NCBI GenBank assembly: GCA_030146295.1 | Contig: JASLCD010000117.1 | Span: 1-20,173, forward strand | Source: Chryseobacterium sp. | GTDB taxonomy: Bacteria; Bacteroidota; Bacteroidia; Flavobacteriales; Weeksellaceae | DNA length: 20,173 bases | Reading direction: 5' to 3' | Shown: positions 6,487-14,925 of the stretch, in pieces | Layout: every line of letters starts with the position of its first letter | How positions within the stretch are numbered: position 1 is the first letter of the stretch | The notes under the pieces: model-generated | The model's input: only the letters and a program-made list of their open reading frames with translations | Database searches by the model: none | Told to the model about the DNA's origin: nothing | Position numbers and translations under genes: made by a program

Positions 6487-9264
6487 ATGAGAAATAAAAA
6501 AACTATTCTTTCGGTCTCTGCTTTATTTTTTCTTGGCGTATATACTTACGGGCAGGAAAAAGACAGCATCAAAACAAGTAAAGACAGTATAAAAACCAAT
6601 AATGTAGAAGAAGTAGTAGTATTGGGTTCAAGAGCCGGAGCCAGATCTAAAGTAGACAGTCCGGTTCCTGTAGATGTTTTCAATGTAAAAGAATCTTCAG
6701 TTATACTTCCGCAGACCAATATCGGACAAATCCTGAATGCGGTAGCCCCTTCATTTACTTCCACCATTCAGACCAATTCTGATGGTACAGATCACCTGGA
6801 TCCTGCTCAGTTAAGAGGTTTAGGGCCAGATCAGGTACTGGTTTTGGTGAATGGAAAAAGAAGACATACTTCAGCATTGGTGAATGTAAACGGAACACCG
6901 GGAAGAGGTACGGTAGGAACGGATTTGAACGCCATTCCTTCTTTCGCTTTGAACAGAATAGAAGTTTTAAGAGACGGAGCTTCCGCACAATATGGATCTG
7001 ATGCCATTGCCGGAGTAATCAACCTCGATCTGAAAAGAGATACAGGAAAACTGGCAGGGCAAATCAGCTACGGAGGGAATTTAACACCAACAGCTAATGA
7101 TCATACCGGAGATTTTGACGGACAGAATATTCAGCTGGATCTGAACTATGGTAATAAAATCGGAACTAAAGGAGGTTTCTTCAATATTACCTGGTCTTCA
7201 CAGTTCAGAAATCCAACCTATAGAGCCGGAACAGAAAGCGGAACTTTGTATAATGCTTACAATGCTATTGAACAAAGAGCACTGAATGATGGTGTAAACC
7301 TTTCTTCTTTGTTTACCAATATCAATAATACTCCAAATTCACAGCAGATTGTAAACTATATTCATCAATATGCCCAGGGAGTAAATTATTTTAACAACAC
7401 TCAGCTCGCAGCTATTCAGGGAGCTTCTACCATTCAGGATATTAAAGATTCTCAGGGAAATGTACTCCAAAAAGGTCTTCAATCCTTATTAAACTTCGAT
7501 GTTACGGATCAGGAATTGGCTTACAGAGGACAAAGTAGAAAAGATTTCAATATGCAGGTAGGGCAGTCGAAGCTTAATAATCATCAGCTTTTTGTAAATG
7601 CTGAGATTCCTGTAAGTGATAACTGGAAAGTGTATACTTTTGGTGGATATAGTTTAAGACATGGGACTTCCGGAGGATTTTACAGAAGACCGAGAGAAAG
7701 TAGAACCTTTACAGGATTATATCCTAATGGTTATCTTCCACAGATTGGAACAGATATTCAGGATATATCACTGGCTGCAGGAATTAAAGGAAAATGGGAC
7801 GGCTGGAATATTGATTTCAGTAATACATATGGACAGAATTCATTTACCTATAACATTCAGAACACAGGAAATACCTCTTTGCGTTTTGCTTCACCAAGGG
7901 AATTTAATGCGGGAGGACTAAGGTTCTCTCAAAATACAATCAATTTAGATTTCTCTAAAAAATATGATGTATGGGAAGGGATTAATGTTGCTTTCGGAGC
8001 TGAGCACCGTTATGAGAATTTTAAAATTACTCAGGGAGAAGAAGCTTCGTATGCAATTTATGATACTTCGGGCAATGTATGGAACGGAAACTCGGTAAGA
8101 CCTACAGATTTCTTTGGAGCAGCTCTTCCGGGAGGATCACAGGTATTCAACGGATTTAAGCCTGAGAATGCTGTAGATAAAAACAGACAGTCGGTAGCAG
8201 CGTATGCGGATGTAGAATTTAACTTTACCAACTGGTTATTGGTAGATGCTGCAGCCAGATATGAAAACTATTCTGATTTCGGATCGACATTCAATTATAA
8301 ATTAGCATCCAGAATCAAGGTTGCGCCTAATTTCAATGTAAGATTTGCAGGATCTACAGGATTCAGAGCACCATCTATCCACCAGATCTATTATAATGTA
8401 ACTTCTACGTTATTTACGAATAATCAACTTTTGGAAGTGGGAACTTTCAGTAATGATTCACAGCTGGCAGGATTGTTGGGTATGCCAAAATTGAAGCAGG
8501 AAACTTCCAAATCGGCAAGTGTAGGATTTACTTACAGAATTCCTTCAGTGGGGCTTAGCTTTACAGCGGATGGATATTTCACGAGAATTGACAACCGTAT
8601 TATTCTTACAGATCAGTTCTTAAGAAAAGATGTACCTGCTGATGCACAAAAAGAATATGATAAATTAAATGTGAATGGTGCCCAGTTCTTTACCAATGCC
8701 ATTGATACGGAAACAAAAGGTTTGGATGTGGTGATTTCACACAATGCAAGATTCTCAGGATTCAAGTTGGATAATAACTTTGCTATTAACCTTAACAAAA
8801 CCAAGCAGGTTGGTGATATCCATTCTGCAGGACTTTTACAGTCACCGCAACTTGAGAAAGTCTATTTTTCTGAAAAATCAAGAGTGTACCTGGAAGAAGC
8901 TGTGCCCAGAGTGAAAGCCAGTCTCTCCCATACTCTTTCATGGAAGAATGCTACATTCTATCTTAGAAATACCTATTTCGGAAAAGTAACAGGTGCTGAT
9001 ATTATTGATGTGAATGGAGACGGAATCATTGATTTTAATGAACACCAGCAGATAGGAGATAAGATCATTACCGATATTTCCGCTGCTTATCAGTTTACCA
9101 AAAATGTAGGACTGACCTTAGGAGTGAACAATTTGTTTGATATTTATCCAACGAAAAACCTTACTGCTTCTACGAATAACGACCAGTTTATTTATTCACG
9201 TTCTACTTCACAGTTCGGACAGAATGGTAGATATGTCTTTGCAAGACTTAATTTTAATTTTTAA
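6487..9264 (+). CDS. TonB-dependent outer-membrane receptor, substrate unknown
   Basis: A 925-residue outer-membrane beta-barrel importer energised by TonB-ExbBD. Signal peptide 1-22 (ending YTYG, then Q). A short linker holds two KDSIKT copies (25-30, 32-37). A TonB-box-like EEVVVLGSR follows at 41-49, then the plug with LRGLGPDQVLVLVNGKRRH (109-127) and IEVLRDGASAQYGSDAIAGV (158-177). The rest is a barrel of alternating aromatic strands ending in ...FARLNFNF, with the usual C-terminal Phe. Residues 841-852 (DVNGDGIIDFNE) form an EF-hand/dockerin-like acidic loop that could bind calcium. There is no N-terminal carboxypeptidase-like domain and no SusD partner next door, so it is more like siderophore or small-ligand receptors than SusC polysaccharide porins. 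It stands alone between its own promoter and a terminator, and the ligand cannot be deduced. Confidence 0.93.
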   Translation: MRNKKTILSVSALFFLGVYTYGQEKDSIKTSKDSIKTNNVEEVVVLGSRAGARSKVDSPVPVDVFNVKESSVILPQTNIGQILNAVAPSFTSTIQTNSDGTDHLDPAQLRGLGPDQVLVLVNGKRRHTSALVNVNGTPGRGTVGTDLNAIPSFALNRIEVLRDGASAQYGSDAIAGVINLDLKRDTGKLAGQISYGGNLTPTANDHTGDFDGQNIQLDLNYGNKIGTKGGFFNITWSSQFRNPTYRAGTESGTLYNAYNAIEQRALNDGVNLSSLFTNINNTPNSQQIVNYIHQYAQGVNYFNNTQLAAIQGASTIQDIKDSQGNVLQKGLQSLLNFDVTDQELAYRGQSRKDFNMQVGQSKLNNHQLFVNAEIPVSDNWKVYTFGGYSLRHGTSGGFYRRPRESRTFTGLYPNGYLPQIGTDIQDISLAAGIKGKWDGWNIDFSNTYGQNSFTYNIQNTGNTSLRFASPREFNAGGLRFSQNTINLDFSKKYDVWEGINVAFGAEHRYENFKITQGEEASYAIYDTSGNVWNGNSVRPTDFFGAALPGGSQVFNGFKPENAVDKNRQSVAAYADVEFNFTNWLLVDAAARYENYSDFGSTFNYKLASRIKVAPNFNVRFAGSTGFRAPSIHQIYYNVTSTLFTNNQLLEVGTFSNDSQLAGLLGMPKLKQETSKSASVGFTYRIPSVGLSFTADGYFTRIDNRIILTDQFLRKDVPADAQKEYDKLNVNGAQFFTNAIDTETKGLDVVISHNARFSGFKLDNNFAINLNKTKQVGDIHSAGLLQSPQLEKVYFSEKSRVYLEEAVPRVKASLSHTLSWKNATFYLRNTYFGKVTGADIIDVNGDGIIDFNEHQQIGDKIITDISAAYQFTKNVGLTLGVNNLFDIYPTKNLTASTNNDQFIYSRSTSQFGQNGRYVFARLNFNF

Positions 9265-9305
9265 ATCCAATAACAGATCTTACTTTATTAGATTAAGGCA
9301 CTTCT

Positions 9306-9345
9306 ATAAAAAAAACAGTTCAGAATTACCTGAACTGTTTTTTTA
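9306..9345. terminator. Bidirectional terminator shared by the TonB receptor and cstA
   Basis: acagttcag (9315-9323) pairs perfectly with ctgaactgt (9330-9338) around a 6-base loop. A run of A precedes it and a run of T follows. It lies between the receptor stop (9264) and the convergent cstA stop (9356) and can end both transcripts. Confidence 0.9.
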
Positions 9346-9355
9346 TTTAAAACCT

Positions 9356-11197
9356 TTATCTTTCTACCAGTTCTTTTACCGGTTCCCCATAATGATCAGT
9401 CACTGTCCTGTTGATCTGAAGCAGCTGATACCACTTCCTGAAAGCTCCTATAAATACGATGAGCATCAGAATCATGGCCGTTGCCGCTAATGCTGCCAAT
9501 AAATACTGTCCTTTCGGAATATAGATCGCAGTTACCTGAATATACCCGGCCCAGAAGGTAATTCCGGCCATGAAAACTCCGGGAATGGCTGAGCATAAAG
9601 CATATCTTCCCCTGTTCATCCTTATCAGCATTGTGGTACAGACAATCAGTCCGCAGGCTGCGAGCAGCTGATTACTGATTCCGAATAATGGCCAGATGCT
9701 GTTTACATTTCCGGTATACACCAGATATCCCCAGGCAAAAGTGAAAAGAAGACTGCTGATAATAATTCCCGGAATCCAGTTTTTATCATTGAATTTCGGA
9801 ACTACAGAACCCAGCATTTCCTGTAAAAAGAAACGTCCCACTCTTGTTCCCGCATCAATGGCAGTAAGAATAAATACCGCTTCAAACATAATGGCAAAAT
9901 TATACCAATAAGCCGTCAGCTGATCCATGTACGGGATTTTATTAAAGATATGAGCCATTCCCACAGCCAGAGATACTGCACCTCCGGTTCTTCCATACAG
10001 ATCAATCCCTATTTTCTGTGAGTAATAGTCTATGTCTACGCCATGTAGGGAAGGATGTGCTGCAAGAAATGAATCATAAGCTTCCTTAGGTGTATTGATC
10101 GCAAAATAATCACCAGGCATCAGTGTACACGCTGCAATAAGTGCCATCAATGCTACAAAACCTTCCACAAGCATTGCCCCATATCCAACGAAAAGAATTT
10201 CTCTTTCCTTATTCAACATTTTCGGAGTTGTCCCCGTAGCAATCACAGCATGGAAACCGGAAATAGCTCCACACGCAATTACAATGAAGATAAAAGGAAG
10301 CACCGGACCGCCAATAATAGGTCCTCCACCATTTACAAAAGCTGTGATAGCAGGCATCTGGATGGTAGGATGAATAACAATCACCCCAATAGCCAGCATG
10401 ATAATCGTTCCAATCTTTAAATAAGTAGAAAGGTAATCCCTTGGAACCAGAAGCAGCCATACCGGTAATACGGAAGCAATGAAACCATATAGAGGAATGG
10501 CAATAGAAATCGTTTTGATATCCCACGAAAACAAATTATTCATAGTAGGATTCTGCATCAGACTGTGTCCCCCAATGATGCCGGCAATCAAAAGAATACC
10601 CCCTAAAATACTTGCAAACAAAACACTGTTCTTTTTATAGCGCATAATCAGTCCCATGATGATGGCAATAGGCATGGTAATAACTACTGTAAAAAGGGAC
10701 CATGAAGCTTCATGCATCGCATTGATACAAGCCAGTGATAAACCGGCCAGGGTAAGAATCAGAATGAAAAGAATGGCAAAACCTGCAACAGTTCCGGTAG
10801 CTTTTCCGATTTCTTTTGAAGCGATAGTTGCGAGACTTTGCCCTTTGTGTCGTACAGAAGCAAAGAGTACAACCATATCATGTACCCCGCCTCCCAGTAC
10901 ACAGCCAATCAGAATCCATAGTGCACCAGGAAGATATCCGAACTGAGCTGCAAGAACAGGTCCTACTAATGGTCCGGCTGCAGCAATGGCAGCAAAATGA
11001 TGTCCGAAAAGTACATTTTTATTAGTAGCGACATAATCTTTACCATCTGCAAATTCTACTGCAGGGGTCATATTCTGGTCGTTAAGTCTGAGAACTTTAT
11101 TGGCAATAAAAATACCATAAACACGGTAAGCTATCGCAAAAATAAGAACAGATGCAAATATGAGCGTAAGCGCATTGATATTATTCAGAGAATCCAT
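9356..11197 (-). CDS. cstA: Carbon starvation protein CstA-family transporter
   Basis: A 613-residue inner-membrane protein, hydrophobic along most of its length with well over ten predicted membrane segments. The N-terminal CstA signature is clear: FGHHFAAIAAAGPLVGPVLA (64-83), followed by the GALWILIGCVLGGGVHDMVV stretch (91-110). A second conserved segment, SGFHAVIATGTTPKML, lies mid-protein. Family members in E. coli (CstA, BtsT/YjiY) import peptides and/or pyruvate when carbon is scarce; which substrate applies here is unknown. It is about 90-100 residues shorter than the E. coli paralogues, as is common outside Proteobacteria, and both ends look intact. The gene is alone, with a 194-base AT-rich upstream region in which I found no clean promoter match. 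No LytS/LytT-type two-component genes are adjacent. Confidence 0.93.
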   Translation of the reverse strand: MDSLNNINALTLIFASVLIFAIAYRVYGIFIANKVLRLNDQNMTPAVEFADGKDYVATNKNVLFGHHFAAIAAAGPLVGPVLAAQFGYLPGALWILIGCVLGGGVHDMVVLFASVRHKGQSLATIASKEIGKATGTVAGFAILFILILTLAGLSLACINAMHEASWSLFTVVITMPIAIIMGLIMRYKKNSVLFASILGGILLIAGIIGGHSLMQNPTMNNLFSWDIKTISIAIPLYGFIASVLPVWLLLVPRDYLSTYLKIGTIIMLAIGVIVIHPTIQMPAITAFVNGGGPIIGGPVLPFIFIVIACGAISGFHAVIATGTTPKMLNKEREILFVGYGAMLVEGFVALMALIAACTLMPGDYFAINTPKEAYDSFLAAHPSLHGVDIDYYSQKIGIDLYGRTGGAVSLAVGMAHIFNKIPYMDQLTAYWYNFAIMFEAVFILTAIDAGTRVGRFFLQEMLGSVVPKFNDKNWIPGIIISSLLFTFAWGYLVYTGNVNSIWPLFGISNQLLAACGLIVCTTMLIRMNRGRYALCSAIPGVFMAGITFWAGYIQVTAIYIPKGQYLLAALAATAMILMLIVFIGAFRKWYQLLQINRTVTDHYGEPVKELVER

Positions 11198-11391
11198 ATT
11201 GTGTATTTTTTTTAATGAATGATTAATTTATTGACTGTTTTGTTAGAAATAATTTAAACAATAGCCAAGGTAATTAATTTTCAATTAAAAAATAGTCATA
11301 TGTATATCAATCTAGCATATTTGTTGTTTTTGTTTGTTTTATTTTATTGATTTTTAATAGATTACTATTGTTTTGTATTGAATGATGTATA

Positions 11392-12426
11392 TTATTTTTT
11401 CTGTGAGATGATAAAATCCACCATTTGATCTGTCATCTGATCTAATGCTGCTTTATCTGTAGTCCCAAAGCCATGTATTCCGCCATCAATGACCACCAAA
11501 GAATTCTGCACTTTTGCCCTGTTGAGTTTTCTGTGAAGCTTTTTAGCCTGGTTCAAAGGAACAATTTTATCTTTATTCCCCTGCATAATTAAAGTAGGAA
11601 CCCCTCCCGAAACAAAATATGCCGGAGATAGAGTTTTAAGATATTCTATAGCCCTGTCCTGATCTTTTCTGATATCATACCCGGAAATTCCTTTCACGAG
11701 GTTTTCCTGTAAGCCAACAATTTTTTTTGATATCAATCCGATCATTCCTACCGGAATTGTTCCTAATCTTGTATGAAAAAGCTTATTAAGATCAGCCGGA
11801 CCATAATGATCAATCACATAATTTACTTTTGCAGAATAAGATGAAAGTTCCGGACTTCCCATATAGGTTTTGTCAGGAGTATAAGCAGCCAGAAGGGAAA
11901 GGTGAGCTCCCGCTGAAGCCCCGAAAAGGCCAATATTATTCGTGTCAAAATTATACTGGTCAGCATTCTTCCTGACCCATCTTACAGCGTCTTTAGTATC
12001 TTCCAGCGGCAGCGGGAAATGAGTGCTTTCGTTCAGAAGGGTATAATCAATACTGATGACGGCATATTGTTTGGCCATCAGCTTTTGAATGGTTGTTTCA
12101 AGATAATTGTCGGCATGAACTACTTTGTCGCCCTCTATCCAGCCACCTCCGTGAACGTAGATCAATACAGGAAGTTTTTCAGTAGTAACATTTTTAGGAA
12201 TATACAAATCCAGAGCAAGAGGTTTTCCTTTTCTGTTGGTCTTGTAAACAATATCTTCAGAAACTGTTGCAATCTCAGGAAGTAAAGTACTTTTTACAGG
12301 TGGAGTCTTCACCGGGACTTGTGAGAAGTTTTGTGAAAAATATAAATTTGATATACTTAAAAATAAAACAAAAAACAGGTTTGTGAAAAACCTGTAGCTT
12401 GATATGTTGTTGATGGATGATTTCAT
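11392..12426 (-). CDS. Secreted alpha/beta hydrolase (HSL-like esterase/lipase)
   Basis: A 344-residue exported serine hydrolase. A hydrophobic segment at about 11-30, ending NLYFSQ, serves as signal peptide. The oxyanion motif HGGGW is at 92-96 and the nucleophile elbow GASAG at 169-173 puts the catalytic serine at S171. The acid is likely D286 (GNKDKIVPL) and the histidine H318 (IDGGIHGFG). The layout is that of BD-FAE/hormone-sensitive-lipase-type carboxylesterases acting on short acyl or acetyl esters, possibly acetylated sugars; the substrate is inferred only from family. It lies 22 bp after the DUF3037 gene and is probably the last gene of a four-gene operon. No clear hairpin terminator is visible in the AT-rich 194 bases after it. 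Confidence 0.88.
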   Translation of the reverse strand: MKSSINNISSYRFFTNLFFVLFLSISNLYFSQNFSQVPVKTPPVKSTLLPEIATVSEDIVYKTNRKGKPLALDLYIPKNVTTEKLPVLIYVHGGGWIEGDKVVHADNYLETTIQKLMAKQYAVISIDYTLLNESTHFPLPLEDTKDAVRWVRKNADQYNFDTNNIGLFGASAGAHLSLLAAYTPDKTYMGSPELSSYSAKVNYVIDHYGPADLNKLFHTRLGTIPVGMIGLISKKIVGLQENLVKGISGYDIRKDQDRAIEYLKTLSPAYFVSGGVPTLIMQGNKDKIVPLNQAKKLHRKLNRAKVQNSLVVIDGGIHGFGTTDKAALDQMTDQMVDFIISQKK

Positions 12427-12448
12427 AATAAATTTTTTAGAGAGTGTG

Positions 12449-12832
12449 TTATTTTACTAACTCCTCAAAAAGTTTACCAAAAGTACTATTTAAGTCTTTG
12501 GATTTTCCCGGATGAGGTCTGGAAGTCTGCACCACAGCACTCCTTACAGCAGTCAGCCAGCGAAAACGCTCAGGAATATCAAGCAAAGCAATAGGGCCTC
12601 CGTCTTTATCACCATTGGCAATTTTCTGAAAGCTTTCAAGATTCTGGATAATATCTTCATAATCCAGCTTACTGTGCATGAGTTTAAATTTATCAGGACA
12701 CAAATAGAATTCTACCCTGATGAATTTTTCCCTTTTGGAAAACATCACCAGCCCGATATTGAAAAATTCTTCTCTTTCAACTTTAGGTACCAAGCGTATT
12801 ACCGCATATTCATATATTTTATCCTCTTGCAT
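12449..12832 (-). CDS. DUF3037 family protein
   Basis: A 127-residue soluble protein without signal peptide or membrane segment. The opening YEYAVIRLVPKVEREEFFNI (8-27), followed by GLVMFS, is the hallmark of DUF3037. A mid-region LLDIPERFRWLTAVRSAVVQ (103-122) with a preceding short acidic/basic helix region completes the usual domain. Function is unknown. Its start codon lies inside the preceding HipA-like gene (14-bp overlap), which argues for translational coupling. To my recollection, DUF3037 genes often sit beside HipA-like kinase genes, so the two proteins probably work together, perhaps as a complex or as kinase and substrate. Confidence 0.85.
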   Translation of the reverse strand: MQEDKIYEYAVIRLVPKVEREEFFNIGLVMFSKREKFIRVEFYLCPDKFKLMHSKLDYEDIIQNLESFQKIANGDKDGGPIALLDIPERFRWLTAVRSAVVQTSRPHPGKSKDLNSTFGKLFEELVK

Positions 12833-13592
12833 TTTTAGCTTCGTTTATAAAGATTTGAGAATTTTCTAATCTGGTTTTCAGAAACTGAAAATAGATCTCA
12901 CGGATTTCGTCAGGCGTTTCATCTGCATCATTCCAGTGCAGCCAGTCTTCAGGTATTGTATTGACAATCTCCCTGAAAAGGGTGTCATTCAGTACTTCAT
13001 GGGCAAATTGATCCGCTTCGTCAAGCATTTTTGCTTTAGGAAGAAGTACATGGTCTTTCACATATTTGAAAGGTGTTTTTGCCGCTGTATCAAAGTTCTG
13101 CCATGAGTGGTGGAAGTAGAACGAAGCACCATTATCTATGATCCACAGCTCTTTATTCCACATCAGCATATTAGTATTCCTGAAAGTACGGTCAATATTG
13201 GTAATGAAAGCATCCAGCCATACTATTTTTGAAGCCAGAAGAGGATCAACACTTACTCCCGGGTCATAAGTGATGGAACCGGAAAGATAATGCAGACCAA
13301 GGTTAAGACCTTCGGAAAATTTCAGAAGATCCTGTATTTCTTCATCGGCTTCCGTTCTTCCAAAATCGGCATCAACATTGATAAAAACAAGCTCAGGAAT
13401 TTTTAGTCCCAATGCTTCGGTAATCTTTCCGCCTAAAAGTTCAGAGATCAGCATCTTTACTCCATGGCCCGCACCACGGAATTTTAATACATATTTGAAA
13501 TCATCATCAGCTTCTGCCAGAGCAGGAAGAGACCCTCCTTCTCTCAATGGCAGAATGTAACGCGTCACGGTTACAGTTCTTAAATTCTGCAT
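12819..13592 (-). CDS. HipA-like kinase domain protein
   Basis: A 257-residue cytoplasmic protein resembling the kinase core of HipA (HipA_2-type), without the N-terminal HipA subdomain. Kinase landmarks are visible: the ATP-lysine strand YVLKFRGAGHG (K37), a catalytic loop TNIDRTFRNTN with D134 and N139 in the same D-(5)-N spacing as HipA D309/N314, and a metal-binding Asp in WIIDNGASFYF (D153). All the residues needed for phosphotransfer therefore seem present. No HipB-like helix-turn-helix antitoxin gene is adjacent; the partner is instead the overlapping DUF3037 gene. It starts 15 bp after the T9SS-secreted SGNH protein, so transcription is probably shared. Its target is unknown. It should not be called a persistence toxin on this evidence. 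Confidence 0.82.
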   Translation of the reverse strand: MQNLRTVTVTRYILPLREGGSLPALAEADDDFKYVLKFRGAGHGVKMLISELLGGKITEALGLKIPELVFINVDADFGRTEADEEIQDLLKFSEGLNLGLHYLSGSITYDPGVSVDPLLASKIVWLDAFITNIDRTFRNTNMLMWNKELWIIDNGASFYFHHSWQNFDTAAKTPFKYVKDHVLLPKAKMLDEADQFAHEVLNDTLFREIVNTIPEDWLHWNDADETPDEIREIYFQFLKTRLENSQIFINEAKNARG

Positions 13593-13607
13593 GAGGCAAA
13601 AATAAGG

Positions 13608-14864
13608 TTATTTTTTTATAATCTTTTTAGTGAATTCCTTTTCACCCGCTTTATATTGTAAAAAATAAACTCCGCTGGTCAAATGCTGAAGGGGTAGGAT
13701 ATATCCTGAATCTGTTTTATTCAAATAATAATGAACCATTCTGCCAGAAGCATCCGTAAGGGAAAGTACTTCAATTTTCTTTTTAGAAGTAATGGTCATA
13801 AAATGCTGGGCAGGATTTGGATAAATCTGAACCGGAGTTTCAGCAGCAGTCTCTGCGGTATTTAAGGTGCTTACGACAATTAACTTGGTCTTGGAGGTGG
13901 TAGCTCCGCAGGCATCTGTTGTTAGTTTTGCATTATAACTTCCTCCTGCAAGGTAGGTATGTGACGGATTTTCCAGTGTAGAGGTCGTGCCGTCACCAAA
14001 ATCCCATGAATAGGTGGCCGCATTCTGTGTGGTATTGGTAAACTGAACCGTTCCCGCTCCTGTAAGCTGGTAGGTGAATCTGCTGTGAACATCATTTTTT
14101 GTTATCAGCCATTTATCAGGTTGGTTATAAACCTCTGTTTTAACAATATCCTTGATCAATTGTGCCTGAGCCTGATTAAGATTGCCATTAAAAGGAATCT
14201 GGGTGGGATCTTTCTTGAATAATATGGTGTAAAAGGTATATGCGGCAGCCATAGAACCAATATAACTGGGATGTGATTCATCCTGATCATACAATTCAAT
14301 AGCAGGGTTTTGCTCTCTGATTGTTCTCCACACTTTACCTACGGGTGAAACAATTCCTTCATTGGCTGTTGCCATTTCCATATAGCGGTTATAAATCTGA
14401 GTATCCATTCCCTGATAGGTGCAGACAGACGGAAGCCCCGGACAGTTCGCTGCATCTCCGTTTTTACGGCCCCAGGTCATGTAGAAGATTACATTGCCGC
14501 ATGGATTTGCCGTTTTAATCAAATTGGAAAGCTGAAGTGCATAAGGATATACCTGGTTTTGAACCTGAGAATCAGGGAATGACGGGAGCTGGCTTTGTTC
14601 CTGCAATATGACATAATCCCAGTTTCCCTGATTGATGGTTGATATGACATTCGGATTGCCGGCATGATCCTGAAGCGTGGAACCTCCCGGTGTATGGCTG
14701 TGATGCTCCAGTACATCACCATTAGACGCAGCAATACTTTGGATGAGGTTAGGCAAATCATTAACGTAAGTATAACTGTTCCCGATAAAGAACACTCTTT
14801 TGGTTGTCTGACTCTGGATAAAAGAAAAAGTAATTAAAAATAAAAGAAGTAGAGTTTTTTTCAT
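13608..14864 (-). CDS. Secreted SGNH-type hydrolase with PKD domain and T9SS sorting domain
   Basis: A 418-residue exported modular protein. Signal peptide 1-18 (MKKTLLLLFLITFSFIQS). Residues 22-215 have SGNH/GDSL hydrolase blocks: FIGNSYT with nucleophile S30, TPGGSTLQDH (58-67), WDYVILQEQSQ (82-92), and DESHPS, whose D195 and H198 form the DxxH of block V. A PKD/immunoglobulin-like domain follows (about 265-335; YSWDFGDGTTS at 285-295). A type A T9SS C-terminal sorting domain closes it (about 345-418; IYPNPAQH, SGVYFLQYK, KKIIKK), predicting export through type IX secretion and surface attachment or release. The substrate is unknown; SGNH enzymes are often carbohydrate or lipid esterases. 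It is the first gene of the four-gene minus-strand cluster. Confidence 0.88.
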   Translation of the reverse strand: MKKTLLLLFLITFSFIQSQTTKRVFFIGNSYTYVNDLPNLIQSIAASNGDVLEHHSHTPGGSTLQDHAGNPNVISTINQGNWDYVILQEQSQLPSFPDSQVQNQVYPYALQLSNLIKTANPCGNVIFYMTWGRKNGDAANCPGLPSVCTYQGMDTQIYNRYMEMATANEGIVSPVGKVWRTIREQNPAIELYDQDESHPSYIGSMAAAYTFYTILFKKDPTQIPFNGNLNQAQAQLIKDIVKTEVYNQPDKWLITKNDVHSRFTYQLTGAGTVQFTNTTQNAATYSWDFGDGTTSTLENPSHTYLAGGSYNAKLTTDACGATTSKTKLIVVSTLNTAETAAETPVQIYPNPAQHFMTITSKKKIEVLSLTDASGRMVHYYLNKTDSGYILPLQHLTSGVYFLQYKAGEKEFTKKIIKK

Positions 14865-14925
14865 AAATTTCAGTTTAAATTGATCCCATAAATATAAATA
14901 ATATTAAGTAAAGCCCATTTATTTT

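Noticed and set aside
6487..9264. SusC-type polysaccharide utilisation locus
   Set aside because: There is no N-terminal carboxypeptidase-like domain, no SusD lipoprotein and no glycoside hydrolase nearby.
10209..10526. 105-codon minus-strand frame inside cstA
   Set aside because: It is an alternative frame of the CstA coding region, rich in Cys/Trp/Tyr as expected for a shadow.
12449..13592. Canonical hipBA toxin-antitoxin operon
   Set aside because: No HTH HipB gene is adjacent and the kinase lacks the HipA N-terminal domain, so only a HipA-like kinase is claimed.
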